DNA from: Leptospira fletcheri
Lineage (GTDB): Bacteria > Spirochaetota > Leptospiria > Leptospirales > Leptospiraceae
DNA length: 64,000 nucleotides
Direction: 5' to 3'
Assembly: GCF_004769195.1 (NCBI RefSeq)
Contig: NZ_RQET01000010.1
Coordinates: 1-64,000, forward strand
Below the pieces are notes generated by a model. The model was not told the origin of the DNA, did not search any database, and was given only the letters and a program-made list of their open reading frames with translations. Below, piece after piece: positions 38,869-48,467 of the stretch. Position 1 is the stretch's first letter. Each line of letters begins with the position of its first letter. Made by a program: the position numbers and the translations under genes.

Positions 38869-38927
38869 GAGAGAACACGGCGACGACGAAGAGCAGAAAG
38901 CCCGAATAAAAAATAGGGCGCTTTGAA

Positions 38928-38944
38928 TTTAGCGCGGCGCTAAA
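38928..38944. repeat. Palindrome before the nrdJ terminator
   Basis: TTTAGCGC-G-GCGCTAAA is a perfect 17-base inverted repeat with a single central base, directly before the terminator hairpin. As a stem the loop would be too small without melting inner pairs, so it may be a protein site or an anti-terminator element. Confidence 0.45.
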
Positions 38945-38979
38945 AAAGCCCCCTGGAAATTCTCCACGGGGGCTTTTTT
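38942..38979. terminator. Strong bidirectional rho-independent terminator
   Basis: AAAAAAGCCCCC and GGGGGCTTTTTT flank a 14-base loop. The G/C stem with an A-run before and a T-run after terminates nrdJ on the plus strand and the gsp operon on the minus strand. Confidence 0.9.
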
Positions 38980-39004
38980 ATAGATGATTCCATCCAAAGG
39001 ATTT

Positions 39005-39940
39005 TTATAGACCGGCGGCGGGCCCACCTCCAGTGTTTCCGCTCAATCCGGGGATCTTTACTTCCGGTTTTTGTAATAGACCATTGACTGGGATGCACTT
39101 GCCTCCTCCGTTCTTTTCCAGAAGTGCTAACATACCTGCCAGGTCCTCTCTTTCCAAAGCGAAATTCCGTTCCAATTCCAGGCAGACCCGAAGATTCAAT
39201 TGGGAGAATCCCAAGGAATCGGAAAGACGGATATTTCCGCTGACGTCAAACCTTGCCACGGAAGTTTCTAAAACGAATTCGTCTATATCCAAATTCCCTT
39301 GGTTCAATCTAGACTTTAAGGAAAGTTTATTGATCCGGAAATTTTCGAGTTTATCCAATACCGGAAGTTCCGGCATTCCCGGTAAAAATCCCCTACTACC
39401 GGAAGGCATTTCTAGTTGGAAGGTTCCGTTTTGTCGGCTGATCGGAAGGGTTGCGGAATCGAGCTTCAGAAAGCCTTTTAAGGAATCGATCGTTCCGAGA
39501 GGATTGCCGTCATAATCGAATTTGATTCCTAGAATTTTAAATTCTCCGTTGATCTTTTTGCGAAGTAGAGAGATCAGACCGGCGCGGATTCCGGCTTCAT
39601 TCGCTTTGATTCGGAAACTTGGAGCATTTATCTCCAAGGACTTGGCCGATATTTCTCCGAAAAGTACGGATACTTTCAATTCACGAAACGAGAGCGCCGA
39701 GGAGACTCCGGATCCGGAATTGATGACGGTGCGGACGATATTTTCATACGGAAAAAGTAGGAACGCGAAGATTACGAAGGAGAAAATTCCCGTCGCAGCT
39801 AATATCAGCTTTTGTTTTACGGTAAATCGTGGCTGGAGATCCTCTTCCTCTTCGGGGACTTCCTCCAGCTCCATAGTCAGAAATTCCTCTTCCTCGTTGG
39901 AAAGGGTTTCTTGGTCTTCCATGGATTTTTCCCGAGGCAT
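39005..39940 (-). CDS. gspN: Type II secretion system protein GspN
   Basis: 311 residues. After an acidic N-terminal tail (about 1-40, rich in Glu) comes one transmembrane helix (about 45-66), then a periplasmic beta-rich domain with AFAL-like strands: LKVSVLFGEISAKSLEI, FKILGIKFDYD. GspN members are membrane-anchored periplasmic proteins of the inner-membrane platform. It is last in the operon, seven bases after gspM. Confidence 0.85.
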   Translation of the reverse strand: MPREKSMEDQETLSNEEEEFLTMELEEVPEEEEDLQPRFTVKQKLILAATGIFSFVIFAFLLFPYENIVRTVINSGSGVSSALSFRELKVSVLFGEISAKSLEINAPSFRIKANEAGIRAGLISLLRKKINGEFKILGIKFDYDGNPLGTIDSLKGFLKLDSATLPISRQNGTFQLEMPSGSRGFLPGMPELPVLDKLENFRINKLSLKSRLNQGNLDIDEFVLETSVARFDVSGNIRLSDSLGFSQLNLRVCLELERNFALEREDLAGMLALLEKNGGGKCIPVNGLLQKPEVKIPGLSGNTGGGPAAGL

Positions 39941-39947
39941 TTGCAGA

Positions 39948-40472
39948 TTACCTCGCTTTCCCGCTGTATGCGGCGATCTTCATGTTCACGTCGTAGGTAT
40001 TTCGATCCTGATAAGGCTTGCTCACCTGAAAGTATTCCACTTTTGCGTTCACTCTTTTGTTTTTATCGATGTCGTACGCCACTTTCATCATGGATTCGAG
40101 AGTAACTCCCCTAAAATTCACGTCGAACACCAGGACTTGGTATTTTCCCTTATCTATATCTTTGGCGGGAATGGGCTTCATCGTGGAAATGCGATCCTTC
40201 ACCCCGTGATCCAGGAATATTTTCTCCAATTTGCCAGAGAATTCGCTCGGATCCCTTTCCCCTCCTGTCGTATCCAGGGTGCTAAAATACATGTATTCTC
40301 CTATGATCTTATCCAGCTTGGCTAATTGGCCGGGTGTATCATTGACCGTTTCGGAAAGTTCCGTTCGGAGTCGGTAGACCTTCCTTCCCGCGATGAAAAA
40401 AAGTGCAAGGAGAACCATTCCTCCTGCGGCGAGAAGCAAAAGTCTTTCGCGAGGTTCCAGTTTTTCCCACAT
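39948..40472 (-). CDS. gspM: Type II secretion system protein GspM
   Basis: 174 residues: a short cytoplasmic start WEKLEPRERLLLL, one transmembrane helix (about 12-30), then a coiled region and a small ferredoxin-like periplasmic domain. GspM binds GspL in the inner-membrane assembly platform. Sequence conservation is low; the assignment rests on topology and position between gspL and gspN, 14 bases after gspL. Confidence 0.85.
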   Translation of the reverse strand: MWEKLEPRERLLLLAAGGMVLLALFFIAGRKVYRLRTELSETVNDTPGQLAKLDKIIGEYMYFSTLDTTGGERDPSEFSGKLEKIFLDHGVKDRISTMKPIPAKDIDKGKYQVLVFDVNFRGVTLESMMKVAYDIDKNKRVNAKVEYFQVSKPYQDRNTYDVNMKIAAYSGKAR

Positions 40473-40486
40473 AAAAACCGTTCGAC

Positions 40487-42106
40487 CTATCGTTCGGAAT
40501 CGCCGAGTTTCGGTGCGACCTCCATCTTAATTGTAAAGCTTACTTTGTACGTTTTTAAACCCGGATTGATCCGATTGTCTTCTATCGTGATTTTCTTAAA
40601 CATCTGGGAATTTTCCAAGGACCTTTGGATGACTCCGATTTCAGAATATTCGTTTACCCGCCCTTGGATGGCTATATGGCCGTTGTCGTACGTAAAACTC
40701 TGAAATTGGAACACTTGCATTCCGGGATCCGGAAATTTGGATGAGATTTCGTAAAAAACGTCCAATACACTCGGTTTGGATAGATATTTCCGATAAAGTT
40801 CCGTCCGATTTTTTGCTTCGTCCTTTAACTTTCTTGCATATTCCAAAGGGTCCGTATCCGCCGGTACAGAGGTTCCGATCGCGGACTTTACCTTTTCCGC
40901 CAAGATACGGTTCGTGGCGGCAAGTTTTCTCCGATCGGAAACGATGCCTAAAAAGAAGACTCCCAAAAATATGGCCAAAGAAATTCCAGCGAGGATCAGA
41001 TGGGGTCGAAACGCGGAGAAGTCGAATAAGTTCTTATTCAACTTTTTCACATAGGGAGTCTCCAAAAAGTCGACCTTCGCTCTACGGGATAAGATCAATT
41101 GATAAGCCATGCCGAAGCAGGTCGTAAAACGATCGATATCTCCGGGAATGAAATCATACCTCCGGATTTGCAGACTTAATTTTTCTCCTAGAAATGAATC
41201 TAGATCCTTGATCTTACTTCCTTCTCCGGAGAGATAAAGTGCCTCCGGACGCTCCGTGTCCCCCACGGAAAGGAAACTTCTTCTCGCTTCCTCTGCTAAC
41301 CTCTCGAAAAAATCCTGAACGATCCCGAACGCCTTTTTTAAATCCGCGATTTTGAGTTTGTATTCCTTCGCAAACAGATTCAATCCGTCTTCGGGAGGAT
41401 GGAAGGGCTCGAATTGGAGACTTGTTTTTAAAGCTTCCGCTTTTTCGGGATCTATCTTAAGGCCTTTCGCGATTTCCTCTGTTAAGTTTTGTCCGCCGAA
41501 CGGAAGAAACCGGGTGTGCACGATCTTTCCATCCCGAGTGATATTCAGGAGACTCGTACTGCCGCCTATATCGATTTGTGCCGCATTCGCAAAAGGAATT
41601 TCCCGACCCGAATGTTTTGCAATGATGGAACCGAGGCATACCGAGTCCACGAAGATTCCGCGAAAAACGGTGGTGGTTTCTCGAAACGGATCCGCTAAAG
41701 TATCGAATTCTCCGTGATGAGCAGTGTAAGTGATGACGTCGGATTTTTCCTGATCGATTCTCCAAATCGATCCCAATACTTCCACGGTTTCCATGGGAAA
41801 AGGAACCCTGCTTTCCACTTCGTAAGGAATTACTTCGCGGACGGCTTTTTCTGTCGTGAGGGGGATGGTGATCTCCCGGATAAATAGCTTATCCAGCGAA
41901 AGGGCTAGCACTACCGAAGTTTCCCCCGGAAAATACGTATTTAAGAATCGGAGAAGGTTGGTTTCGTATTCCCTTTCTTCCATTTTGGAAATCGGCATGG
42001 ATTCGGCGCGAAGCATCGTGAGGTTCCCCATGACCCTTTGAAAAAGGGCGCCTTTGACGGAACTTGTGCCGAAATCGATGGTCAGGAATTTTTCGTAAAG
42101 GAACAT
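40487..42106 (-). CDS. gspL: Type II secretion system protein GspL
   Basis: 539 residues from the ATG at 42106 (TGATG overlap with the gspK stop; GGGAAG upstream). The cytoplasmic actin-like (PilM-like) domain starts with FLTIDFGTSSVKGA and fills about 1-345. One transmembrane helix lies near 360-385, and the periplasmic ferredoxin-like domain with coiled coil follows. GspL recruits the ATPase GspE to the membrane. Confidence 0.9.
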   Translation of the reverse strand: MFLYEKFLTIDFGTSSVKGALFQRVMGNLTMLRAESMPISKMEEREYETNLLRFLNTYFPGETSVVLALSLDKLFIREITIPLTTEKAVREVIPYEVESRVPFPMETVEVLGSIWRIDQEKSDVITYTAHHGEFDTLADPFRETTTVFRGIFVDSVCLGSIIAKHSGREIPFANAAQIDIGGSTSLLNITRDGKIVHTRFLPFGGQNLTEEIAKGLKIDPEKAEALKTSLQFEPFHPPEDGLNLFAKEYKLKIADLKKAFGIVQDFFERLAEEARRSFLSVGDTERPEALYLSGEGSKIKDLDSFLGEKLSLQIRRYDFIPGDIDRFTTCFGMAYQLILSRRAKVDFLETPYVKKLNKNLFDFSAFRPHLILAGISLAIFLGVFFLGIVSDRRKLAATNRILAEKVKSAIGTSVPADTDPLEYARKLKDEAKNRTELYRKYLSKPSVLDVFYEISSKFPDPGMQVFQFQSFTYDNGHIAIQGRVNEYSEIGVIQRSLENSQMFKKITIEDNRINPGLKTYKVSFTIKMEVAPKLGDSER

Positions 42107-43254
42107 CAATCTTCCCTATAGTATAGCATCATATTGTTCGTAAGATCGAAAATCCCCGTGATCCGTCGGACGGCGATTTTTCCGGATTTGGAGGACGGTT
42201 CTTCCGACTGTCTTCCTGTATCCATTGAAACTTCTCCGACCGCGGTGATCCGAAAGATCTCCCCTTTCGTTTTGATCCTTCCACCGGATACATCGGTTCC
42301 CTCCCCCGCCAATTCTTTATATAAGGTTATGCCACCTACGGAAGGAACCTGAAATTCGGGTAGATTCTCTATATCTTTCGTGTCCTTGAGATAGCCGCCC
42401 TTTTGAATCTTCAATTTGAGAATCTTCATCGCGGCCTGTCTGGTCATAAAATCGGATAGGGACATTAAAACGAAGTAAGGTGCGGCATTCAAGTTGATTC
42501 TATCGTCGTAGTTGCGTTGGTAAGGAACGAAAGCGGTGTAATTATTGGCCAAAACGAAATCCGACTCGTTCATTAGAACTTTTTCCTCTTCCGACATGAA
42601 TTCCTTGGAGTATTTTTCCGCGTAATCCGCCGGTTTCTGGGAGCCGTAGACGATCTTAGGGTCGAACCCCTTTACGGAGGTGAGTTCGGACAAGGAATAC
42701 AAATACCCGTTCTTGATTTTTCTGGGTGGAACCAATTTTTCATAATAAGAGGCTTCCGTATTGCCCTGGGAATCGTCGTCGATCCAATCGATCAATGGAG
42801 TCAATAATTCCCGTTTCAAACCCAAGCGTTCCAGTAAACGTTGTGCCATTTCCTGGTTCCGAAGATTGATGTCCTTAGTATCCGCGTTAAAGACGGAGTT
42901 CAAATTGATTTTTCCGTCTTCTCCCTGAAGTTTGTAGTAGATAAATCCTCCGCCGAGCGGAACGGGAGGAGGGTTCAGGCCTAAACCGGATTTGTACAAT
43001 TGCTCTTCCGGAATTTTTCTGAGAGCTCCTAAACCGCCCTGGAATCCAGCCTTCGCCAAAAGCAGCGCCCTGAATCCGGACATTTCCCCCTTTGAGATTT
43101 TGTATTCACTGATGGTACGATCCGCGAAATCCAAAGTAGTGGTGATCGCTGCCATTCCGATCCCCGCTACGAGAAGGATTACGATGGCTCCTCTACGACG
43201 CGAATGGCGGAGTCCGTTCGATCTTAGATTTTTTTTATCCCTATGCAAAATCAT
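42106..43254 (-). CDS. gspK: Type II secretion minor pseudopilin GspK
   Basis: 382 residues. The prepilin leader ends in RRRG and is followed by the hydrophobic AIVILLVAGIGMAAITTTL; as is usual for GspK, the Glu5 of other pilins is absent. A large globular domain follows (SAM-like helical region around LLTPLIDWIDDD, about 145-250). GspK caps the pseudopilus tip with GspI and GspJ. ATGA overlap with gspJ. Confidence 0.92.
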   Translation of the reverse strand: MILHRDKKNLRSNGLRHSRRRGAIVILLVAGIGMAAITTTLDFADRTISEYKISKGEMSGFRALLLAKAGFQGGLGALRKIPEEQLYKSGLGLNPPPVPLGGGFIYYKLQGEDGKINLNSVFNADTKDINLRNQEMAQRLLERLGLKRELLTPLIDWIDDDSQGNTEASYYEKLVPPRKIKNGYLYSLSELTSVKGFDPKIVYGSQKPADYAEKYSKEFMSEEEKVLMNESDFVLANNYTAFVPYQRNYDDRINLNAAPYFVLMSLSDFMTRQAAMKILKLKIQKGGYLKDTKDIENLPEFQVPSVGGITLYKELAGEGTDVSGGRIKTKGEIFRITAVGEVSMDTGRQSEEPSSKSGKIAVRRITGIFDLTNNMMLYYRED

Positions 43255-43946
43255 TTGTACAGAATTCCCGGAAAGGCAAGAGTCTCGAACCTTCTCTCCT
43301 CAGAACCGATCTTCGCTACGATTTCGATCCGGATCAATCTCGGAATGTTCTTTGCCTCTCTGGAGTCCCATTCCTCTTCCCATTTAGAACCCGTCCGCGA
43401 AAATTTAAAGGAGAGGCTTTTTACTCCGCTTAAAAGTACGTACTCCTGACCTCCGGCGAAAGGATATTTGTCCACGATTTGATCCTCTCTTCGCATCAAT
43501 AGATAGCCTCTTCCCTCCTCCCCTTGCTTTAAAAAGTATTCCACTTCGCGGACCTCCGGAAGAGCGGTTTCTTCCGAATTAGGATGTACTGCGGAAAAAA
43601 CGATGAAATAATCGTTACTGCTTTCCTTCGGGTGCTTGGTTCCATCCTCGGATTTTCTTCCTCTCCGGCTTACGAACACTAGTCTTTTTTCGTTTTGAAA
43701 GAAGAAGGTCATGGCAAGAGTACTGCGTATGTTTTCCAGAGCGGACATTGCTTGTTGACGGTCCGCACCTTCTTCGCTGGAATTGTCACGGGAAATTCGC
43801 AATAGGGAAGTATAAGTACCGAAAATCATCACTAGCATTCCGCCTAACAGCATTGCGACGATCGAAAGCTCCAATAACGTGAATCCCGAGCGATGCCTAC
43901 GCCGAAGTAGGGGAATCTTAGATCGTGGAACGCGCATTTTTCGCAT
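43251..43946 (-). CDS. gspJ: Type II secretion minor pseudopilin GspJ
   Basis: 231 residues from the ATG at 43946, which overlaps the gspI stop as TGATG. The type III/IV-type prepilin signal HRSG-FTLLELSIVAML carries Glu5. The rest is a beta-rich head domain. It sits at the pseudopilus tip with GspI and GspK and is cleaved by a prepilin peptidase encoded elsewhere. Confidence 0.9.
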   Translation of the reverse strand: MRKMRVPRSKIPLLRRRHRSGFTLLELSIVAMLLGGMLVMIFGTYTSLLRISRDNSSEEGADRQQAMSALENIRSTLAMTFFFQNEKRLVFVSRRGRKSEDGTKHPKESSNDYFIVFSAVHPNSEETALPEVREVEYFLKQGEEGRGYLLMRREDQIVDKYPFAGGQEYVLLSGVKSLSFKFSRTGSKWEEEWDSREAKNIPRLIRIEIVAKIGSEERRFETLAFPGILYK

Positions 43947-44512
43947 CAATTCATCGAGGCCTTAAAGGTTTCCACCGTGTATTTTTCCCGCTTCAGATCA
44001 CCCTGGTTGTTTCTTTCTCCGGTAGGATACTCGATCGTCACGTAGATATGGAATACTTTGATCAACCCTCCGGTAGCGGAGCCCTGACTGTTTCCGGTTC
44101 TCTGGGCGATCAGTTTATTCATTTCGGAATTCCCTCCTCCCAGAAGATCTTCCGGCTTTTTTCCCCCCTTGCCGGCGAGTTTGAGCAAATCTAAATCCTC
44201 TTCGTTTACGATCGTAGTATAACGAAATCCTTTATATCCGGGGATATCTCCGGAAGAAACGTCCTTTTGTAGGATACTTGCGGATTCAATCTGAGCCATC
44301 TTGATCTTAGCTAAATGGACCGCCTCCGTTTGGAGGGTCGCTAATCTCTTCAGTCGGATTCCGTCTCCGACCGTTCTCAGGACGAAGGCGATCCAACCTG
44401 CGGCTATCAATAAGGCGATCGTAATTTCGATCAAAGTGAAGCCCGATCGCTTTCCGCGACGGACGGATTTTCTTTTCCGAGTTTTAAAGAGAGCTAGTAC
44501 CATAGGTGTCAT
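43946..44512 (-). CDS. gspI: Type II secretion minor pseudopilin GspI
   Basis: 188 residues (a second ATG at 44503 is equally plausible). The leader is long and basic (RKRKSVRRGKRSG) before FTLIEITIALLIAAGWI. The start overlaps gspH by 29 bases and has no clear ribosome site, so translation probably depends on gspH. It is a tip pseudopilin. Confidence 0.88.
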   Translation of the reverse strand: MTPMVLALFKTRKRKSVRRGKRSGFTLIEITIALLIAAGWIAFVLRTVGDGIRLKRLATLQTEAVHLAKIKMAQIESASILQKDVSSGDIPGYKGFRYTTIVNEEDLDLLKLAGKGGKKPEDLLGGGNSEMNKLIAQRTGNSQGSATGGLIKVFHIYVTIEYPTGERNNQGDLKREKYTVETFKASMN

Positions 44513-45050
44513 GTTGTTTGTACCAATCTAGATCTTCCTGGGACACTACCGCTTCTCCCTCTCGAATTTCGGATTTTCCTCCGTATCTTCGAACGATCAA
44601 TGTCCTCTTTATCTCCGGATCAGGACCCAAATGGATGTAAAAATCTTCGGAGACGGCCAAGGGGGAAAAAGGAATACGGACCTTTCCTTTTACGTACCTG
44701 TATCCGCGCGCATCCATGATATCCACTAGGGAGGATGAGGAGGGAAGCTCTTTATCTTCGAAGAGAGGTTTCTCGACCATCCCTTCTTCCCCTCTTTCCA
44801 CTTCTATAACTTTGTATTTTTCGTCGTCGATATTCAATTCCAGAAAGACGGTCCTTTGGTTCAATTTTGCCCTTCTGTAACAGAAGGTGACCACATTATG
44901 CAAAATCGTCGCTTCTTCCTGGGAGCCGGGGGTGAATATTTTTGCGACGGAAGGAAGAACCAGAATCATCAACGTCCCTACTATGAATACGACGATCGCG
45001 ATTTCGATCAAAGTAAAGCCGCTATTCCTGCCTTTCCTCCTCCCGATCAT
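44484..45050 (-). CDS. gspH: Type II secretion minor pseudopilin GspH
   Basis: 188 residues with the prepilin signal RNSG-FTLIEIAIVVFIVG and a short C-terminal beta domain. The position between gspG and gspI and the length fit GspH. It connects the tip complex to the GspG shaft. Confidence 0.88.
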   Translation of the reverse strand: MIGRRKGRNSGFTLIEIAIVVFIVGTLMILVLPSVAKIFTPGSQEEATILHNVVTFCYRRAKLNQRTVFLELNIDDEKYKVIEVERGEEGMVEKPLFEDKELPSSSSLVDIMDARGYRYVKGKVRIPFSPLAVSEDFYIHLGPDPEIKRTLIVRRYGGKSEIREGEAVVSQEDLDWYKQHDTYGTSSL

Positions 45051-45056
45051 GGTGGA

Positions 45057-45524
45057 TTATTTTTTCTTGAATTGAGAAGGGTAATCTTCCTCTTTTAGAA
45101 TGTTGAAGTCGGCGTTTACGCCTTCTCCGCCTTCCTGTCTATCTTTGCCAAGAGTGATGATTTGCATCTCGCCATATTCGTTGAACTTGAGCTTATAAGG
45201 AGTCCCCCACGGATCTTTGATGATATCCTTATTGCTGGCCATCGGTCTCCAGTCCTCCGGAACGTCTCCGGTCGTTGGCTTTTCTACGAGGGCCTCCAGA
45301 CCCTGCTCTTCGCTAGGGTAATTTCCGAATTTTTGCGCGTACCTTTCCAGGTGCATTTGGATTTCGCGACCTTCCTTGCGTAGTTCCATGGAGGCTGTGT
45401 CATCTTTGATATCTCCCACGTTGATGCTTGAGATGATGATCGCCATTATCGCCCCTAGAATCGCGACGACGATCGCTAATTCTATGAGAGTAAATCCTCT
45501 TCTGCGTTTGTTTCCCGTTTTCAA
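45057..45524 (-). CDS. gspG: Type II secretion major pseudopilin GspG
   Basis: 155 residues from a TTG at 45524 that has AGGAGA six bases upstream. The prepilin signal is RRRG-FTLIELAIVVAILGA. The head shows NYPSEEQGLEALVEKP, DPWGTPYKLKF and the acidic loop typical of GspG, where calcium is bound. It polymerises into the pseudopilus. The rare start codon on the major pilin is notable. Confidence 0.95.
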   Translation of the reverse strand: MKTGNKRRRGFTLIELAIVVAILGAIMAIIISSINVGDIKDDTASMELRKEGREIQMHLERYAQKFGNYPSEEQGLEALVEKPTTGDVPEDWRPMASNKDIIKDPWGTPYKLKFNEYGEMQIITLGKDRQEGGEGVNADFNILKEEDYPSQFKKK

Positions 45525-45551
45525 AGCCGGTCTCCTATCTATCTTAATTTA

Positions 45552-46778
45552 CTATATGCCTTTTAAATTCTGGGTCAAGCTGAACATCGGAACTATGATG
45601 GAAGCCATGATGATACCTATCGCAAAACCCATGAAGACGAGCATCAGAGGCTCGATTGCTTGAGTCATCGCCTTCAACGAATTATCGACTTCTGAATCGT
45701 AGATTTCGGCCAGCTTGTTCATCATTTCGGGTACCCGATCCGAGACCTCTCCCGCGGACATCATTCCTAAAACCATCTGGGGAAGGATCTCCGAACTTAG
45801 GAAAGAGGCGGAAAGTTTTTCCCCTTCCCGGATTCTAGAGGAGGCGTTTCGGATTTCCTCCCCGAAGATGGAATGGTTGACGATCTGCTCCACGATTTGC
45901 AGGGATATGATGAGAGGAACCCGGTTGGTAAGTAAGATCCCCAGATTCCTGGCGAAATTGGAAATCAGTACTTTTTTGGAAAGATTACTGATGATCGGTA
46001 TCCGAAGCACGAATCTTTCCCAGGACAATTTTCCTTCCGGAGTACTCTTGTAATAAAGGAATCCTGCGATACAGAGGAATACGAAAGGAAATAGCAAAAA
46101 CCACCAATTGGTCACTAGCTTGGAGCTACCGATCACGATCTTCGTGATTAACGGCAAGGGCGCGTCGAACTGAATAAACAGTTGTTCAATCTGGGGGACG
46201 ACGGTCGTTAGAAGGAAAACGACCACTGCAAGCAGGAGCACGAAAATGATGATGGGATACACGAGAGAAGTGGTGACCTTGGATTTTAATTCCTGGTTTT
46301 TTTCCTCCATCTCCGCCAAACGGATAAGAGCGGTTTCGTAATCCCCCGTCCTTTCCCCTACGGAAACCAGGGACGGGTATTGGTTGGGAAAAATATCCGG
46401 ATGTTTTTTCATCGCCTCGGAAAGGGAACTTCCTTCCGTGATATCCGCTTGCATGGCGACCACGACCTTTCGGAATACTTCGTGATCCGTCTGTTCTACT
46501 ATGTTCGCCAAGGATTTGTCCAAAGGGATTCCCGCTCCGACTAGGGTTCCCAATTGGCGACAGAACATTCCGATGATTTTGCGGGGAACTCTGTACAGAA
46601 ACTTTGCCAGGAAAGGAAAGAGTTCCCGATCCTTTCTTTCCGCGTCCTCCGAGATCTGACGCACATAGAGTCCCTTGGACTTTAATTTCGTTCTGGCGGA
46701 TTGGATATTCGGGGCATCGATGATCCCTTTTTCTTCCTTTCCTTTTCGGTTAAAGGCAGTGTAGGTATATAAGGCCAT
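45552..46778 (-). CDS. gspF: Type II secretion inner-membrane platform protein GspF
   Basis: 408 residues with the duplicated cytoplasmic GspF/PilC domain and three transmembrane helices. Seen: FCRQLGTLVGAGIPLDKSL, then FARNLGILLTNRVPLI in the second copy, and TQAIEPLMLVFMG near the end. It is the polytopic core that works with GspE. It follows gspE by 12 bases. Confidence 0.96.
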   Translation of the reverse strand: MALYTYTAFNRKGKEEKGIIDAPNIQSARTKLKSKGLYVRQISEDAERKDRELFPFLAKFLYRVPRKIIGMFCRQLGTLVGAGIPLDKSLANIVEQTDHEVFRKVVVAMQADITEGSSLSEAMKKHPDIFPNQYPSLVSVGERTGDYETALIRLAEMEEKNQELKSKVTTSLVYPIIIFVLLLAVVVFLLTTVVPQIEQLFIQFDAPLPLITKIVIGSSKLVTNWWFLLFPFVFLCIAGFLYYKSTPEGKLSWERFVLRIPIISNLSKKVLISNFARNLGILLTNRVPLIISLQIVEQIVNHSIFGEEIRNASSRIREGEKLSASFLSSEILPQMVLGMMSAGEVSDRVPEMMNKLAEIYDSEVDNSLKAMTQAIEPLMLVFMGFAIGIIMASIIVPMFSLTQNLKGI

Positions 46779-46790
46779 TCTAATATCGCT

Positions 46791-48464
46791 TTAGGTCACT
46801 CTCAATACTTCGTCTGGAGTCGTGACTCCGTCCAAAACCTTGCGTATTCCGTAATCGCGCATCGTTACGAATCCCTCTTCTTTCGCGATATCGTTGATTT
46901 TAGTAGTGTCCAGTCCGGCTAGAATTGCGTTCTTAATCTGGGTATCTATGATCAGAAGTTCGTAAATCCCTGTCCTACCTTTGAATCCGGTTCCCATACA
47001 ATGATTGCAACCTTCCCCTTTATGCAGAAGACCGTTTTTCAACGATTTCCGGGGAATACCTAAGGATTCGAGTTCCGCTGGAGAAGGTTTGTACGAAGTC
47101 TTACATTTCGGACAGATCGTACGTACCAGACGTTGGGCCATGAACCCTAAGACGGTGGAGGTGATCAAATACGGCTCGATTCCCATATCCACGAGTCGTG
47201 TTGCCGCGGATGCGGAGTCGTTCGTATGCAAGGTCGAGAATACTAGGTGTCCTGTCAGAGACGCTTGGATGGCTATCCGTGCCGTTTCTTCGTCCCGAAT
47301 CTCTCCGACCATGATGATGTCCGGGTCCTGTCTTAGGATGGCACGAAGGCCGGTCGCAAAAGTGAGACCGATTTTTTCCTGCATCTGCATTTGGGAAACG
47401 CCGTCGATCTGGTATTCCACCGGGTCTTCGCAGGTGATGATGTTTCTTTCTTCCGTATTCAGTTCCGTCAAAGCGGAGTATAAGGTCGTGGATTTACCGG
47501 AACCGGTCGGACCGGTCACAAGAATGATTCCGTGAGGTTGGTAGATAAGCGACCGGAGTTCTTTTAACAGATCCGAATAAAAGCCCATGGTCTCGAGGGA
47601 ATATTTCTGATCCGTCTTGTTCAAGAGACGCATTACGATCCTCTCTCCGAACTGGCACGGAATCGTGGAAACGCGGATATCGATGTCCTTTCCCGCCAAT
47701 CTGAGTTTGATCCTTCCGTCTTGGGGAAGACGGTTCTCCGCGATATTCAGGTTGGACATGATCTTGATACGGGACGTGATTCCGGCGTGATAGGATTTCG
47801 GAGGACTGAGTACATTGTGCAGAATCCCGTCTATCCTGTAACGAACGACTAGACTTTTTTCGTAAGGCTCGACGTGTATATCGGAAGCTCTTTCGTTTAC
47901 CGCTTGCGAAAGGATGACGTTTACCATCTTGATGATCGGAGCGTCGTCCGACAAATCGATGGTCTCGTTATCGAAACCTTCCGCAAGTTCCGAAAAGCTT
48001 CCCTCCATCTCGTTTAGAAGGTCTTTGGCCGCTGCGGAAGTGGTATCGAAATGAGAATGTATGATTCTCATGATTTCTGGCTCGGGCGCGAGCACGAACT
48101 CCACCTTAAATTCCCGGAGAGAAAAACGCACGTCGTCCATCGGATGAAGATCGCTCGGATCCGAGATCGCCACTTTCACGGTATGTTTGGAAATTTCGAA
48201 AGGGACGAGTCTACTTTTTTGGATGAGTTTCAAAGGGATTTTTTGGTATGCCTCTTCCATCCCTTTGAACTCCAGCTTTTCCTGGAAGTTCATCCTGTAC
48301 AGACGAGCCATGGCTTTGAGAACGTCCACTTCCCCCGCTATCCCTTTCTTTTGCAGGATATGTCCGAGCGAGAGGTTGTTTTTTTTCTGGAGCTTGAGAG
48401 AATCCTCCAGATCCTTCGGGGAGATGATTCCCTCTTCGACGAGTATATCGCCTAGAGTTTTCAT
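46791..48464 (-). CDS. gspE: Type II secretion assembly ATPase GspE
   Basis: 557 residues. The N-terminal domain binds GspL (about 1-150). Walker [10 protein letters not shown] is near 330, the Asp box and Walker B EDPVEYQ/MVGEIRD follow, and a zinc-binding CPKC...CNHC insertion lies at about 457-490. It hydrolyses ATP in the cytoplasm to drive pseudopilus growth. It starts three bases after gspD ends. Confidence 0.97.
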   Translation of the reverse strand: MKTLGDILVEEGIISPKDLEDSLKLQKKNNLSLGHILQKKGIAGEVDVLKAMARLYRMNFQEKLEFKGMEEAYQKIPLKLIQKSRLVPFEISKHTVKVAISDPSDLHPMDDVRFSLREFKVEFVLAPEPEIMRIIHSHFDTTSAAAKDLLNEMEGSFSELAEGFDNETIDLSDDAPIIKMVNVILSQAVNERASDIHVEPYEKSLVVRYRIDGILHNVLSPPKSYHAGITSRIKIMSNLNIAENRLPQDGRIKLRLAGKDIDIRVSTIPCQFGERIVMRLLNKTDQKYSLETMGFYSDLLKELRSLIYQPHGIILVTGPTGSGKSTTLYSALTELNTEERNIITCEDPVEYQIDGVSQMQMQEKIGLTFATGLRAILRQDPDIIMVGEIRDEETARIAIQASLTGHLVFSTLHTNDSASAATRLVDMGIEPYLITSTVLGFMAQRLVRTICPKCKTSYKPSPAELESLGIPRKSLKNGLLHKGEGCNHCMGTGFKGRTGIYELLIIDTQIKNAILAGLDTTKINDIAKEEGFVTMRDYGIRKVLDGVTTPDEVLRVT

Positions 48465-48467
48465 TTT

